Below the pieces are notes generated by a model, which was not told where the DNA came from, made no database searches, and saw only the letters and a program-made list of their open reading frames with translations. A stretch of DNA of 13,594 bases from Treponema sp. (GTDB taxonomy: Bacteria > Spirochaetota > Spirochaetia > Treponematales > Breznakiellaceae): the NCBI GenBank assembly GCA_031264395.1, contig JAISEB010000341.1, forward strand, positions 1 through 13,594, given 5' to 3'. The position numbers and the translations under genes are program-made. This document shows positions 1 through 8,006 of this stretch, piece after piece (positions within the stretch are counted from its first letter, which is position 1; every line of letters starts with the position of its first letter).

Positions 1-117
1 CAGCGGGATATCTGGGCGGTCAAAACCTCTTTCCTTTTTCCCGGCGCGGTGCAGTACTTCGGGCCGCCTGAAGTCGCGGATGAACCTTCCAAAACCCTGA
101 AGCTGGAACATACGTGA
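1..117 (+). CDS. C-terminal end of an upstream gene, possibly PPi-dependent phosphofructokinase
   Basis: Frame 1 is open from the window edge to a TGA at 115-117 and gives 38 residues beginning QRDIWAVKTSFLF. The piece FPGAVQYFGPPE resembles the conserved PGPxQYxGP block near the C-terminus of beta-type (plant/spirochaete) pyrophosphate-fructose-6-phosphate 1-phosphotransferases, a cytoplasmic glycolytic enzyme. This is recalled family knowledge matched to a very short tail, so the identity is tentative; that a real gene ends here is more secure. Only 13 bases separate its stop from the next start, so it may be cotranscribed with the DUF2339 gene. Confidence 0.45.
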   Translation, partial: QRDIWAVKTSFLFPGAVQYFGPPEVADEPSKTLKLEHT

Positions 118-130
118 AAAGGACGCTCCG

Positions 131-3070
131 TTGACGGCGGTTTTTCTTGTCCTCTTCCTCGTCGCCGGAGCGCTTCTGTTTGCCGTCATCGGGGTGGCTG
201 TGCTTCTGGGAAAAACGGGCGAGGCTGAAAGCCGCATAAACGGGCTTGAAAGACGGATACACGCGCTGGAACAGCGTGGGAATTTTCCCGAAAAAAAACC
301 TTCCCCCGAAAAAACAGCCGTTTCCGTTCCGGCCGCCGGAGCGGTTACAGGACCCGCCGCTTTCGCCGCCGAAACACCGCGGCCCCTTTCCGCCGCGGCC
401 GAAGCGCCGCTTGACGCCGTACCGCTTGACGCGGCGGGGCTTTTCGCGGCCGGCGGCGGGGTACTCATGGAGGCGGGCGCAGAGCCCCTTGTAACGGAAG
501 AGGCGGAGCCGTCCCCCGTAACGGAGGAGGAGGCCGCGGTTACGGAGTCCCCCGCAACGGAAGCGGCGGTGGCTGACAGCGAGGCATCCACGGAAGCGGC
601 GGAAACAGGAGGGGGATGGGGAAGCGGGCTCTGGGATCAGGCGGCGGCCTTTGTACGCGGGGGAAACCTCTGGGCGGCGGGAGGCGTCCTCCTCCTCATT
701 GCCGGTTTCGCCACGCTTATTACATGGCTGGCCAGGCGCGGTTTTTTTACCGTGGAAATGGGAATAGCCGCCGCGGCGCTTTCGGGCATCGCGATGCTTG
801 CCGCGGGCTGGCGTTTCAGAAAGAGGCGGCCCGTCTATTTTCTCCTCCTCCAGGGGGGCGGCATAGGCATACTGTACCTCTCCGTGTATGCCGCCCACAG
901 GCTTACCCCCTATTTTCCGGCGGCGGCTTCCCTCGTCATCATGAGCGTCCTTGTCCCTTCCGTGGTGGTCATGGCGCTCTTTCAGGACGCGGGGAAAACG
1001 CGGGGTTCACAGGTTCTGGCGATCTTTGGTTTTCTTGGGGGCTTCGCGGCCCCGCTTCTCCTTTCCTTTGGAACGGAAAGCCGCGTGTTCCTCTTTTCGT
1101 ATTATCTGGTTCTTGACGCGGGGGTCTTTGTCATCGCGTTTTTCCGCCGCTGGAAAGGCCTTAACCTCCTGGCGTTTTTCTTCACCTTCGCCGTTTCCCT
1201 GTACTGGACGGCCCGTTACTACGAACCCGCTTTTTTTCCGTCTTCCGAGCCGTTCTTTGCCGCGTACATCCTTCTCTTTACGTTTCTGTGCGTCAAAGAC
1301 GCCGGAGACCCTTCACCCAAAAATTTGGAAAACCCGGAAAACAAGGCCCGCCCCGGCGCTTATTCGGACGGAACGCTGATCGTTCTTACCCCCGTCATGG
1401 GGGCCTTTCTTGAGTGGATGGTTTTTTCCCGCGTTGAACACGGCTACGCGATTATCTGTTTTTCATTTTCCGTGTTTTACACCGGTTTCGCGCTGTTAAT
1501 CTGGAAGCTCCGCCGTCTGCGCTTCCACGCGGAAGGGTTCCTGTTTCTCGCGGCCCTCCTCGCGAATCTGGCCGTGCCACTGGAACTTTCACCGCGCATA
1601 ACAAGCGCCGTCTGGGCGGCGGAGGGGGCGGCTTTTTTCTTCCTGGGGAGAAGGCTGAACCGTTTCCGTCCCGCCGCGGCCGGGCTCCTGCTCCATATCG
1701 CCGCCGCCGTAATCTTTGCCTTCGGGAAAGCGGGCGGGGGGGAGGGGGCCTTTCGCGGCGCCCGTTTTTCGGGGGCCCTTGTAATTTCATTTGCCGCCTT
1801 CCTCTTTACCGTCATTGCCGGAGGAAGCCGGAAAAAGCGGGACGGAACGGACTCCTTTGCGGAATTTTTTTATCCTGCCTTTCCCTTCGTTATGGCGGTG
1901 TGGGCCTTTGCATGGTGGTTCGGCGGCTGGTATTTTGAATTGAAGAGAACCTTTCTGTTTTCCCCGGCGCTTTTCCTTGTCTTCTGTTCGGCGACGGCGG
2001 CCGCGTCATGCGCGGCGGCGCGGGTCTGCAAGCTGAGGGCGCTGCTTCCTGGGGCCCTTCCCTCCCTTGTGTACGGCTTTTACATCGCGGCCGCCGGTAT
2101 GGCGGACGGCTTGTTCGACGCGGCGGGCGGCCGCCTTTTGAGCGTCAATTTTTTTTACGGGCTGTACCGCCTTGGCTGGCCGGTCTTCTTCGCCGGACAG
2201 GCCCTCGTTCTCTTCCTCGCGCGGAAGATGCTGAAGGAAGCCCTTCACGGCGCATGGCTGACGGCGGCCATCCTCATCGCCATTGCCGTCACAAGCTCCT
2301 CGGGCCGCTCTCTTACCGCTGCCCTTTCCTTATCGGAGTCATGGACCAGTTTCGCGGGACTCCTCCCCGTATTTGCCGTCATGGCGGCGGCGGGCGTCTT
2401 CGCAAGGCGCGCCCCGGACGGAAGCAGAAACCGGTGGCTTTTCTTCATCCTTCCCCTTGTCCTCTCCTGCGTCATGGCCCTTTGGTTCATTGTAACGCTC
2501 TTTCTTTCAGGCGATCCCGATCCCCTTCCCCTGTACCTTCCGGTCGTCAACCCGCTTGATCTGGAAGAGGCGTTCTGCCTCGTCCTCTTCCTCCTCTGGC
2601 AGATCTCGCTTATGAAAAGAAAGGGGAAGGTTCCGGGGAAAGAAGGCGGCGAAAAGGCGGGCATACGGGGACTCAAAACGGCGGCGCTTGTGACCATTGC
2701 CGACTCAGCGTTTTTTGTTTTTACCATTGCCGTTACCGCCCGGAGCGTTCATTTTTACGGCGGCATCCCCTGGGAAGAGATACCTTCTTCCTATGTGTTT
2801 CACCTGTGCCTCTTCATCCTCTGGGCGATCTACGGTATAGCCCACATCATCACGGGGAACAGGCTTGGCGGCCGGCGTATATGGATAGCCGGCGCCGTTC
2901 TTACGGTGGCCGACGTAGCGAAATTCCTGCTCTTCGATCTGGCCGGAACCGGGGCGGGAAGGCGGATAGCGTCCTTTTTTATCGCCGGTATCGTCCTGCT
3001 TTTTATAGGATGGGCATCGCCGCTGCCTCCGGCCCCGCCTGAGACTGAAAAAGGAAAGGGCCATGCGTAA
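131..3070 (+). CDS. DUF2339 family polytopic inner-membrane protein
   Basis: This 979-residue protein has an unknown molecular function. A first membrane segment (about residues 3-27) is followed by a short heptad-like helix (about 30-48, ESRINGLERRIHALEQ), then an Ala/Glu/Pro/Val-rich linker to about residue 165. The rest is a long run of closely spaced hydrophobic helices, probably more than 20. This order, the length, and the ending (WAIYGIAHIITGNRLGG, then a VADVAKFLLFDLAG block) match DUF2339 proteins. The start is a TTG at 131 with AAAAGGA seven bases upstream; it gives a natural N-terminal membrane helix. The stop lies 8 bases inside the DUF3999 gene (ATGCGTAA), suggesting translational coupling. 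DUF2339 and DUF3999 genes are known neighbours in other bacteria, which supports both calls. A role in envelope assembly is inference only. Confidence 0.85.
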   Translation: MTAVFLVLFLVAGALLFAVIGVAVLLGKTGEAESRINGLERRIHALEQRGNFPEKKPSPEKTAVSVPAAGAVTGPAAFAAETPRPLSAAAEAPLDAVPLDAAGLFAAGGGVLMEAGAEPLVTEEAEPSPVTEEEAAVTESPATEAAVADSEASTEAAETGGGWGSGLWDQAAAFVRGGNLWAAGGVLLLIAGFATLITWLARRGFFTVEMGIAAAALSGIAMLAAGWRFRKRRPVYFLLLQGGGIGILYLSVYAAHRLTPYFPAAASLVIMSVLVPSVVVMALFQDAGKTRGSQVLAIFGFLGGFAAPLLLSFGTESRVFLFSYYLVLDAGVFVIAFFRRWKGLNLLAFFFTFAVSLYWTARYYEPAFFPSSEPFFAAYILLFTFLCVKDAGDPSPKNLENPENKARPGAYSDGTLIVLTPVMGAFLEWMVFSRVEHGYAIICFSFSVFYTGFALLIWKLRRLRFHAEGFLFLAALLANLAVPLELSPRITSAVWAAEGAAFFFLGRRLNRFRPAAAGLLLHIAAAVIFAFGKAGGGEGAFRGARFSGALVISFAAFLFTVIAGGSRKKRDGTDSFAEFFYPAFPFVMAVWAFAWWFGGWYFELKRTFLFSPALFLVFCSATAAASCAAARVCKLRALLPGALPSLVYGFYIAAAGMADGLFDAAGGRLLSVNFFYGLYRLGWPVFFAGQALVLFLARKMLKEALHGAWLTAAILIAIAVTSSSGRSLTAALSLSESWTSFAGLLPVFAVMAAAGVFARRAPDGSRNRWLFFILPLVLSCVMALWFIVTLFLSGDPDPLPLYLPVVNPLDLEEAFCLVLFLLWQISLMKRKGKVPGKEGGEKAGIRGLKTAALVTIADSAFFVFTIAVTARSVHFYGGIPWEEIPSSYVFHLCLFILWAIYGIAHIITGNRLGGRRIWIAGAVLTVADVAKFLLFDLAGTGAGRRIASFFIAGIVLLFIGWASPLPPAPPETEKGKGHA

Positions 3071-4418
3071 AGCCGTGTGTCTTCTTTTTCTTCTTGCCCT
3101 GTGGCGCGCCCGGCCGGCCGCGGCGGAAGGCGCGTTTGATGAAGAAGAGGCGGAGATGCCGGCCGGAAAGGAAATGGAAAGCGGGGAATTTGCCGGAAGC
3201 CTTGTCCTTGCAGGAAGGGAAGGGAGGCTCCTTTCCCTGGAAATTCCGGGCGAAGTGTACCGGGGGCTTAAGCGGGCCGACATGGCCGACATGCGGATCT
3301 TTGACGCCGGAGGGCTCCCGGTGCCCTTCGCGGTGCGTCCCGTTCCCGGCGCGGTCTTTACCCCGCCGCCCCTGGACGTGCCCTTCTTTGTCTGGGAAGA
3401 GGAAAACGGCGCGCTTCCCGCCGGAACCGACATAGTAATAGACGCGTCGGGAACGGTGGTCCGCGTCAACAGCCGGAACGGGGGAACGGCGGCCGGAGGG
3501 GCGGGGAGCGGGCCAGTGTACCTTCTTGACTGTTCAAGATTCGGTTACGCCCCGTCTTCCCTTGTCCTTTCCGTGGAAGAGGGAAACAATTACAATTCGG
3601 CGGTACGGTTGTTTTCGGGAACGGAAGATCTTTCCCGGTGGCAGGAAACGGAAAGGCGGCAGATCGTCGCCCGGTACGGCGATTCGGGCGCGAACCGCGA
3701 TACCGTCCGGCTTTCCGGGCCCGGCGCGCGCTATGTTCTTTTGAAATTTGAAAGCCCCGTTCCGCCGCTCTTGGGCGTTACGGCGCATTTTGACGAGGTA
3801 ACGGCGCATCCTCCCCGTCTGGAAAAGACCGCGGAGGGAACCTTCCGCGACGAACGGCGGCGCGCCGTTGATTACGACACCGGGGGATTTTATCCCCTTG
3901 TCTCCGTCAATTTCATCCTTCCGGAAGCCGACTCCGTTGAGGCGCTGGTAAAATACAGGACGGATGCCGGCGGCGAATGGCGGGACGCGGGACGCATGAC
4001 ACTGTTTCGTTTTTCGGGTGAAGACGGGGAGAAGACGCACGAGCCCATGGACGTGTTCTCTTCGGCGCCTTACTGGGAACTCGAATCGCTTTCCTTTCCT
4101 TTCGCTAAAGCCCCCGAAGGGATCTTTATATGGGAAGCAAGGGAGATCGTTTTTCCCGGAAGGGGCAAGGGCCCCTGGACTCTTGCCTTTGGCAACGCCC
4201 GCGCCGGCCCCCAGGAAAGCTTCACGGTTCCCGCCGGGACGGCCGCCGAAAAGGCCGTTGCGGGGGAATTTGCCTACAGGGAAGACAGGGGGGATTCCCC
4301 TCCGCCCCGGCGCTTTGGGGAATTCCTTTTGTGGGGTATACTGGGAATGGCGGCGCTTGTTCTGACGGGCCTTGCCTGTTATGCCGCGGGAATCATAAAG
4401 AAAGGAGATCCATCATGA
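3063..4418 (+). CDS. DUF3999 family exported, C-terminally anchored protein
   Basis: This 451-residue protein has a signal peptide (MRKAVCLLFLLALWRARPAAA, cleavage near residue 21) and a large soluble domain. A single membrane helix lies at about 421-444 (LLWGILGMAALVLTGLACYAAG), with a short KKGDPS tail expected in the cytoplasm. The bulk should therefore sit in the periplasm, tethered to the inner membrane. The middle is beta-rich. Its stretch around residues 155-240 (SSLVLSVEEGNNYNSAVRLF, then a W-containing strand and RYVLLKFES) resembles the jelly-roll-like pattern of DUF3999 proteins. Function is unknown. It overlaps the DUF2339 gene by 8 bases and the DUF4139 gene by 4 (ATGA), and AGGAAAGGG precedes its ATG. 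Known DUF2339/DUF3999 co-occurrence supports a joint role; ligand and partner are not visible. Confidence 0.8.
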   Translation: MRKAVCLLFLLALWRARPAAAEGAFDEEEAEMPAGKEMESGEFAGSLVLAGREGRLLSLEIPGEVYRGLKRADMADMRIFDAGGLPVPFAVRPVPGAVFTPPPLDVPFFVWEEENGALPAGTDIVIDASGTVVRVNSRNGGTAAGGAGSGPVYLLDCSRFGYAPSSLVLSVEEGNNYNSAVRLFSGTEDLSRWQETERRQIVARYGDSGANRDTVRLSGPGARYVLLKFESPVPPLLGVTAHFDEVTAHPPRLEKTAEGTFRDERRRAVDYDTGGFYPLVSVNFILPEADSVEALVKYRTDAGGEWRDAGRMTLFRFSGEDGEKTHEPMDVFSSAPYWELESLSFPFAKAPEGIFIWEAREIVFPGRGKGPWTLAFGNARAGPQESFTVPAGTAAEKAVAGEFAYREDRGDSPPPRRFGEFLLWGILGMAALVLTGLACYAAGIIKKGDPS

Positions 4419-6526
4419 AGACACAGGTACAAGGCGCGGTAAAAAAGACGGCGGCGGGCGCGTTATTGGCGGTATTTGGACTGGCCGCGGCCGGCATTGA
4501 AGCCCAGGCGGCGGGAGAAACAGAGCGTCCCGGCCAGGCCGCGGGCCTTCCGCTCAGGCGCATCGCCCTTTTTTCTTCCGGCGTCGCCTATTACGAACAT
4601 TCGGGAACGGTATCGGGACCGTCCGTCGTGAGCCTTCCCTTCAAGGCCGACGCCGTCAACGACGCGCTCAAATCGCTTGTGATACACGATCCCGTTTCCG
4701 CCGGGGGGGAAGCGCCGAGGGTAAGCTACCCTTCGGAACAGACCCTTGCCGCCACCCTTCGGAGCCTTTTAATAGATCTTTCGGAAAACCCCGATCTCGC
4801 GTCCATACTGATGTCCATGAGGGGGGCGGAAGTGGAAATCGCCGCCCCTTCTTCCATACGGGGAAAGATCACCGGCGTTGAATACAGGGATGTCATGGAG
4901 CCGGAATCCCGCTTCCCCGCGGTGAAGGAACCATGGCTTGTCATCTTTACCTCTTCGGGCCTCCGCCAGGTAAACCTGAAGGATATAGCCGCCGTTAATT
5001 TTCCCGATCCCCGCGCCGGAGCGGATCTGGACAGGGCGCTGGATCTTCTCGCGGCGTCGGGCAATTCGACATCGCGCGAACTGTCCCTTAGTCTGGGCGG
5101 AGGGGAAAGCCGTTCCGTTTCGGTAAGCTACGTCATTGCCGCCCCCGTCTGGAAAGTTTCCTACAGGCTGGATCTCTCTTCCGGGGACGGGGCCTTTCTT
5201 CAGGGATGGGCCATTGTCGACAACGACAGCGACAGCGACTGGAAAAACGTGGAACTGTCGCTCGTGGCGGGAAGGCCCGTTTCGTTCATACAGAATCTTT
5301 ATCCGCCCCTGTACCTTTCGCGGCCTGTCCTGCCCCTGGCAATAGCGGGAACCGCCGAAGCGAAAACATACGACCAGGGGTATACACGGGATAGCGCGGA
5401 CTTTGCCGCCGAAAGTTCGATGCTGGAAATGGCGGCCCCCGCGGCCCGCGCGCTGCGCGCCGCCCCCCGCGCGTACAACGACAGCGCCGTCGTCGCCGCC
5501 TACGGAACGCTGGAGGCGGAGGCACAGGCCGCCGGGGATCAGTTCGAGTTTACCATACAGGACGTAACCCTCGACCGCCGCATGAGCGCCATGCTGCCTT
5601 TGGTACAGGCTGGTCCCCCCGTGAGGAAACTGCTTATCCTTTCCGGGGCGGAGGCGGCCGGTAAAACCGTACATCCCCGGCTTGGAGCCGAAATTACCAA
5701 TACAACGGGCATACAGTTTCCCGCCGGCCCCATTACGGTGTACGACGGGGGGACCTACGCCGGAGACGCCCTTATCGAATTCCTTTCGGACGGGGAAAAA
5801 AGGCTTCTTTCCTATGGGGAAGATCTTGCCGTTACGGCGAGCGCCGGAATATCCGTTTCGCGGGTCATAAGCGCCGCGGCCGTATCGGGCGGGATCATGA
5901 CGGTAAAGAGGCGGGAACTGCATGAGCGCACATACACGGTAAAAAACAACACGGATCAAACGCGGGAGCTTGTCATTGAACACCCCGTAACGCCGGGCGC
6001 GGAACTTTCGCCGGACAGTTCTGAACAGGCGGGTCCCGGAGGAACCGTGATCCTCTCCCAACCGGCGGAAAGGACCCCTTCGGTGTACCGCTTCACCCGC
6101 TCCATCGGGGCCGCTTCGGAAAACGTCTTTTCCGTACGCGAGGAAATTCCCCTTTCCGAACGGATAACCCTTTCGACCCTGAACATTGAAAACCTGCTCT
6201 TCTACGCGTCAACCCAAGAGATTCCCGGAAACGTACGGGAAGCCCTGCGGAAGGCCGTTTCGCTGAAACAGGCGGCCGACGCGGCGAAAAAAGAAGAGGC
6301 GGCCATTACGGCCGGAAGGGAGCGCCTTATCTCCGAGCAGGCCCGCATACGGGCAAACCTTGAAGCGGCGGGAAACACGACCGTCCAGGGCCAAGAATAC
6401 CTGCGGCGGCTTTCGGAGGCGGACACCGGCATAGACAGCCTTCTTGAGCGGCTCGAAGAGGCCGAGAAAACATCGCGGACGGCGCAGGAGACGTTTGAAA
6501 CCTATCTCGCGTCCCTCACGCTGTAG
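4415..6526 (+). CDS. DUF4139 domain secreted protein with C-terminal coiled coil
   Basis: This 703-residue exported protein has a signal peptide (KK n-region, hydrophobic core, cleavage after AQA near residue 32). A beta-rich body begins RRIALFSSGVAYYEHSG and includes VSYVIAAPVWKVSYRLDL and GWAIVDNDSDSDWKNVELSL, patterns typical of the DUF4139 family (sometimes annotated mucoidy-inhibitor MuiA-like). The last roughly 95 residues are charged, Ala/Glu/Lys-rich and helical, probably a coiled coil. The open frame extends upstream to 4130, but ATG 4415 is preferred. It has GAAAGGAGATC just upstream, opens directly onto a signal peptide, and overlaps the DUF3999 stop by 4 bases. No membrane anchor or lipobox is seen, so it is probably periplasmic or surface-exposed. 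Being third in a coupled operon suggests it acts with the two membrane proteins. Biochemical function is unknown. Confidence 0.8.
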   Translation: MKTQVQGAVKKTAAGALLAVFGLAAAGIEAQAAGETERPGQAAGLPLRRIALFSSGVAYYEHSGTVSGPSVVSLPFKADAVNDALKSLVIHDPVSAGGEAPRVSYPSEQTLAATLRSLLIDLSENPDLASILMSMRGAEVEIAAPSSIRGKITGVEYRDVMEPESRFPAVKEPWLVIFTSSGLRQVNLKDIAAVNFPDPRAGADLDRALDLLAASGNSTSRELSLSLGGGESRSVSVSYVIAAPVWKVSYRLDLSSGDGAFLQGWAIVDNDSDSDWKNVELSLVAGRPVSFIQNLYPPLYLSRPVLPLAIAGTAEAKTYDQGYTRDSADFAAESSMLEMAAPAARALRAAPRAYNDSAVVAAYGTLEAEAQAAGDQFEFTIQDVTLDRRMSAMLPLVQAGPPVRKLLILSGAEAAGKTVHPRLGAEITNTTGIQFPAGPITVYDGGTYAGDALIEFLSDGEKRLLSYGEDLAVTASAGISVSRVISAAAVSGGIMTVKRRELHERTYTVKNNTDQTRELVIEHPVTPGAELSPDSSEQAGPGGTVILSQPAERTPSVYRFTRSIGAASENVFSVREEIPLSERITLSTLNIENLLFYASTQEIPGNVREALRKAVSLKQAADAAKKEEAAITAGRERLISEQARIRANLEAAGNTTVQGQEYLRRLSEADTGIDSLLERLEEAEKTSRTAQETFETYLASLTL

Positions 6527-6533
6527 GGCCCTA
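6524..6533. other. 10-bp palindrome holding both convergent stop codons
   Basis: TAGGGCCCTA is self-complementary. Its first three bases are the stop of the + strand DUF4139 gene and its last three, read on the - strand, are the stop of the outer-membrane protein gene. Only GGCC separates the genes. No T-rich terminator hairpin is seen on either side. Confidence 0.85.
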
Positions 6534-8006
6534 AAAGGAATAGGTCAGCGCCGTTTTAATGTAGCCGCTGTTGCGGTAGTGGGACAACTCGCCGCCCTTT
6601 TTCCCCGCGAAAACACCCGCCTGAAGATCCGCGGTGACTTCCCCTATTGCCCAGGAAACGGCGGGAATAAAGTAAAAGCCGGTTTCCTCCGGATCAAAAA
6701 TTCCGGTGCATGTCACTTCGAGGTTGTCCCTGAGGAATTTTTTGGACAGTATCAGCGTCAGCCTTGTGGAGACAGGCGGTTCGTTTCCCCATGAACTAAT
6801 CTCGAACGGATTGTTTTTCTTGTCGCCGAAAAGGCGGATGGATTCGTTGCACTGCAGGTTCACGTTGATTTCCCACACGGTGTCGCGGTCAAAACCAAAC
6901 GACCAGCTGATGAAGGGATTGCGCACCCAGCCGGCGTCCCCGGCAAGATCCTGCGTGATATGGGCCGCGAGTTCCGCCCGCATGTTAAAGCCCGCCAGCA
7001 CCTGGGCCCAGTCGGCGCCTATCTGGTGGTAACGGTTATATTCGGCGCGGAAACGCAGGAGGGAAAAATTCCCCGTGTACTGGGGATTCGAGGGAAGCGC
7101 CGTCAAAAAATTGAGAAGAAAAGCGTCTATTCCCCCGACGCAGTACGAAGGCCGGAAGAGATTGCCGAAAAAATACTGCGCCCCGAAATCGGCGGAGCCC
7201 AGTGTTGTGGTAAAGCGCGCGCCGGCCTGCATGTGTTCAATGGTCCCCGTGTCGGGAAGAAGGAGGCTGTAATAGTTGTTCACAAGGGAGGAAAGGCCGC
7301 CGGAATAGCTATTCACAAGGGAAGAAAGGGCGCCGGAATAGCTGTTCACCAAGGGAAAAAAAACGTTGTCTTCCGCTATGACAGAAGGCGCCCAGCGCCC
7401 CGAAGAAGCGAACCTGTGCCCCTCGAAACCGGGAATGAACACCGCCTCGAATCTTGAACCGCTTCCTATGTCCGCCGTTCCGTGAACCATGGGACGGGCT
7501 ATCTTGATTTCGCGCAGTTTCATCATCCGCGAAAGATCCGAATAATCCACGGGGTTCACCACGTCAAGCGGGCCGAAGCTGTCGGCCCTGCCCCATGTGA
7601 GTTTTCGGAGGCCCGCCTCGACGCTCACGGGGCCGAAATACCCCCTGAGGAAAGCCTCGTCCAGGGCAAGGGGACTGCCTTTGTCCGTACCAAGTTTGAG
7701 GTTTATAACGGCATCGGCGTTTGACGCCGACGCGCTGAAATAAAGCGCGCCGTCGAAAATATCACCGGCGCGGGACTTCTTCAGTTCCTCAAAAGTATTA
7801 AGATCGTCAAAAAAGGCAAGAAGATCCCCCCGCGCCCTTCCGCCAAGTTTTACCGAAACAGGAAGGGAAGCGGAACCGCCTCCTCCATCATCACCGTCAA
7901 AACCAAAACCGAAGTCCGCGTCCTGCGCTCCCCCCGCCGGGGGAAAAAGAGAAAGGAACAGTACGGCAAAAACGGCGCACAGACGCCTTCCCGTGAATTT
8001 TTTCAT
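6531..8006 (-). CDS. Outer-membrane beta-barrel protein, DUF1302-like, of the RND operon
   Basis: This 491-residue protein has a signal peptide (KKF n-region, core to about residue 21, cleavage near GGA-Q at 27/28). A Phe-Gly-Asp-rich N-terminus of the mature protein follows (DFGFGFDGDDGGGG, residues 31-44). The rest is alternating amphipathic strands rich in aromatic residues, ending TALTYSF; a C-terminal Phe is the usual signal for barrel insertion by BAM. The segment TWGRADSFGPLDVVNPVDY (about residues 137-155) resembles the W-G...D-x-x-N-P-x-D block of DUF1302-type outer-membrane proteins, which elsewhere are encoded beside RND exporters. Residues 219-247 contain an 11-residue tandem repeat, probably in a surface loop. 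The gene overlaps the LolA-like gene by 4 bases (ATGA). It is proposed as the outer-membrane partner of the exporter; a separate porin role is not excluded. Confidence 0.75.
   Translation of the reverse strand: MKKFTGRRLCAVFAVLFLSLFPPAGGAQDADFGFGFDGDDGGGGSASLPVSVKLGGRARGDLLAFFDDLNTFEELKKSRAGDIFDGALYFSASASNADAVINLKLGTDKGSPLALDEAFLRGYFGPVSVEAGLRKLTWGRADSFGPLDVVNPVDYSDLSRMMKLREIKIARPMVHGTADIGSGSRFEAVFIPGFEGHRFASSGRWAPSVIAEDNVFFPLVNSYSGALSSLVNSYSGGLSSLVNNYYSLLLPDTGTIEHMQAGARFTTTLGSADFGAQYFFGNLFRPSYCVGGIDAFLLNFLTALPSNPQYTGNFSLLRFRAEYNRYHQIGADWAQVLAGFNMRAELAAHITQDLAGDAGWVRNPFISWSFGFDRDTVWEINVNLQCNESIRLFGDKKNNPFEISSWGNEPPVSTRLTLILSKKFLRDNLEVTCTGIFDPEETGFYFIPAVSWAIGEVTADLQAGVFAGKKGGELSHYRNSGYIKTALTYSF
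7274..7339 (-). repeat. 33-bp in-frame tandem repeat in the barrel gene
   Basis: Two 33-base units (7274-7306 and 7307-7339) match at 29 of 33 positions, and a third, degraded partial unit starts at 7340. They encode LVNSYSGALSS and LVNSYSGGLSS (residues 219-229 and 230-240), then the partial LVNNYYS. The unit is 11 codons, so copy-number changes would keep the reading frame. Confidence 0.85.

Noticed and set aside
20..898. 292-residue - strand open frame opposite the DUF2339 N-terminus
   Set aside because: It runs antisense to the acidic linker and membrane helices, giving Arg/Gly/Ser-rich sequence with no recognisable family.
4130..4414. 95-residue N-terminal extension of the DUF4139 protein
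   Set aside because: It is out-of-frame translation of the DUF3999 C-terminal region and would bury the clear signal peptide that starts at 4415.
4769..6061. 430-residue open frame on the - strand antisense to the DUF4139 gene
   Set aside because: The translation is Gly/Arg-rich with no domain, no signal or ribosome-binding support, and it mirrors a well-supported gene. It is expected from high GC and codon bias.
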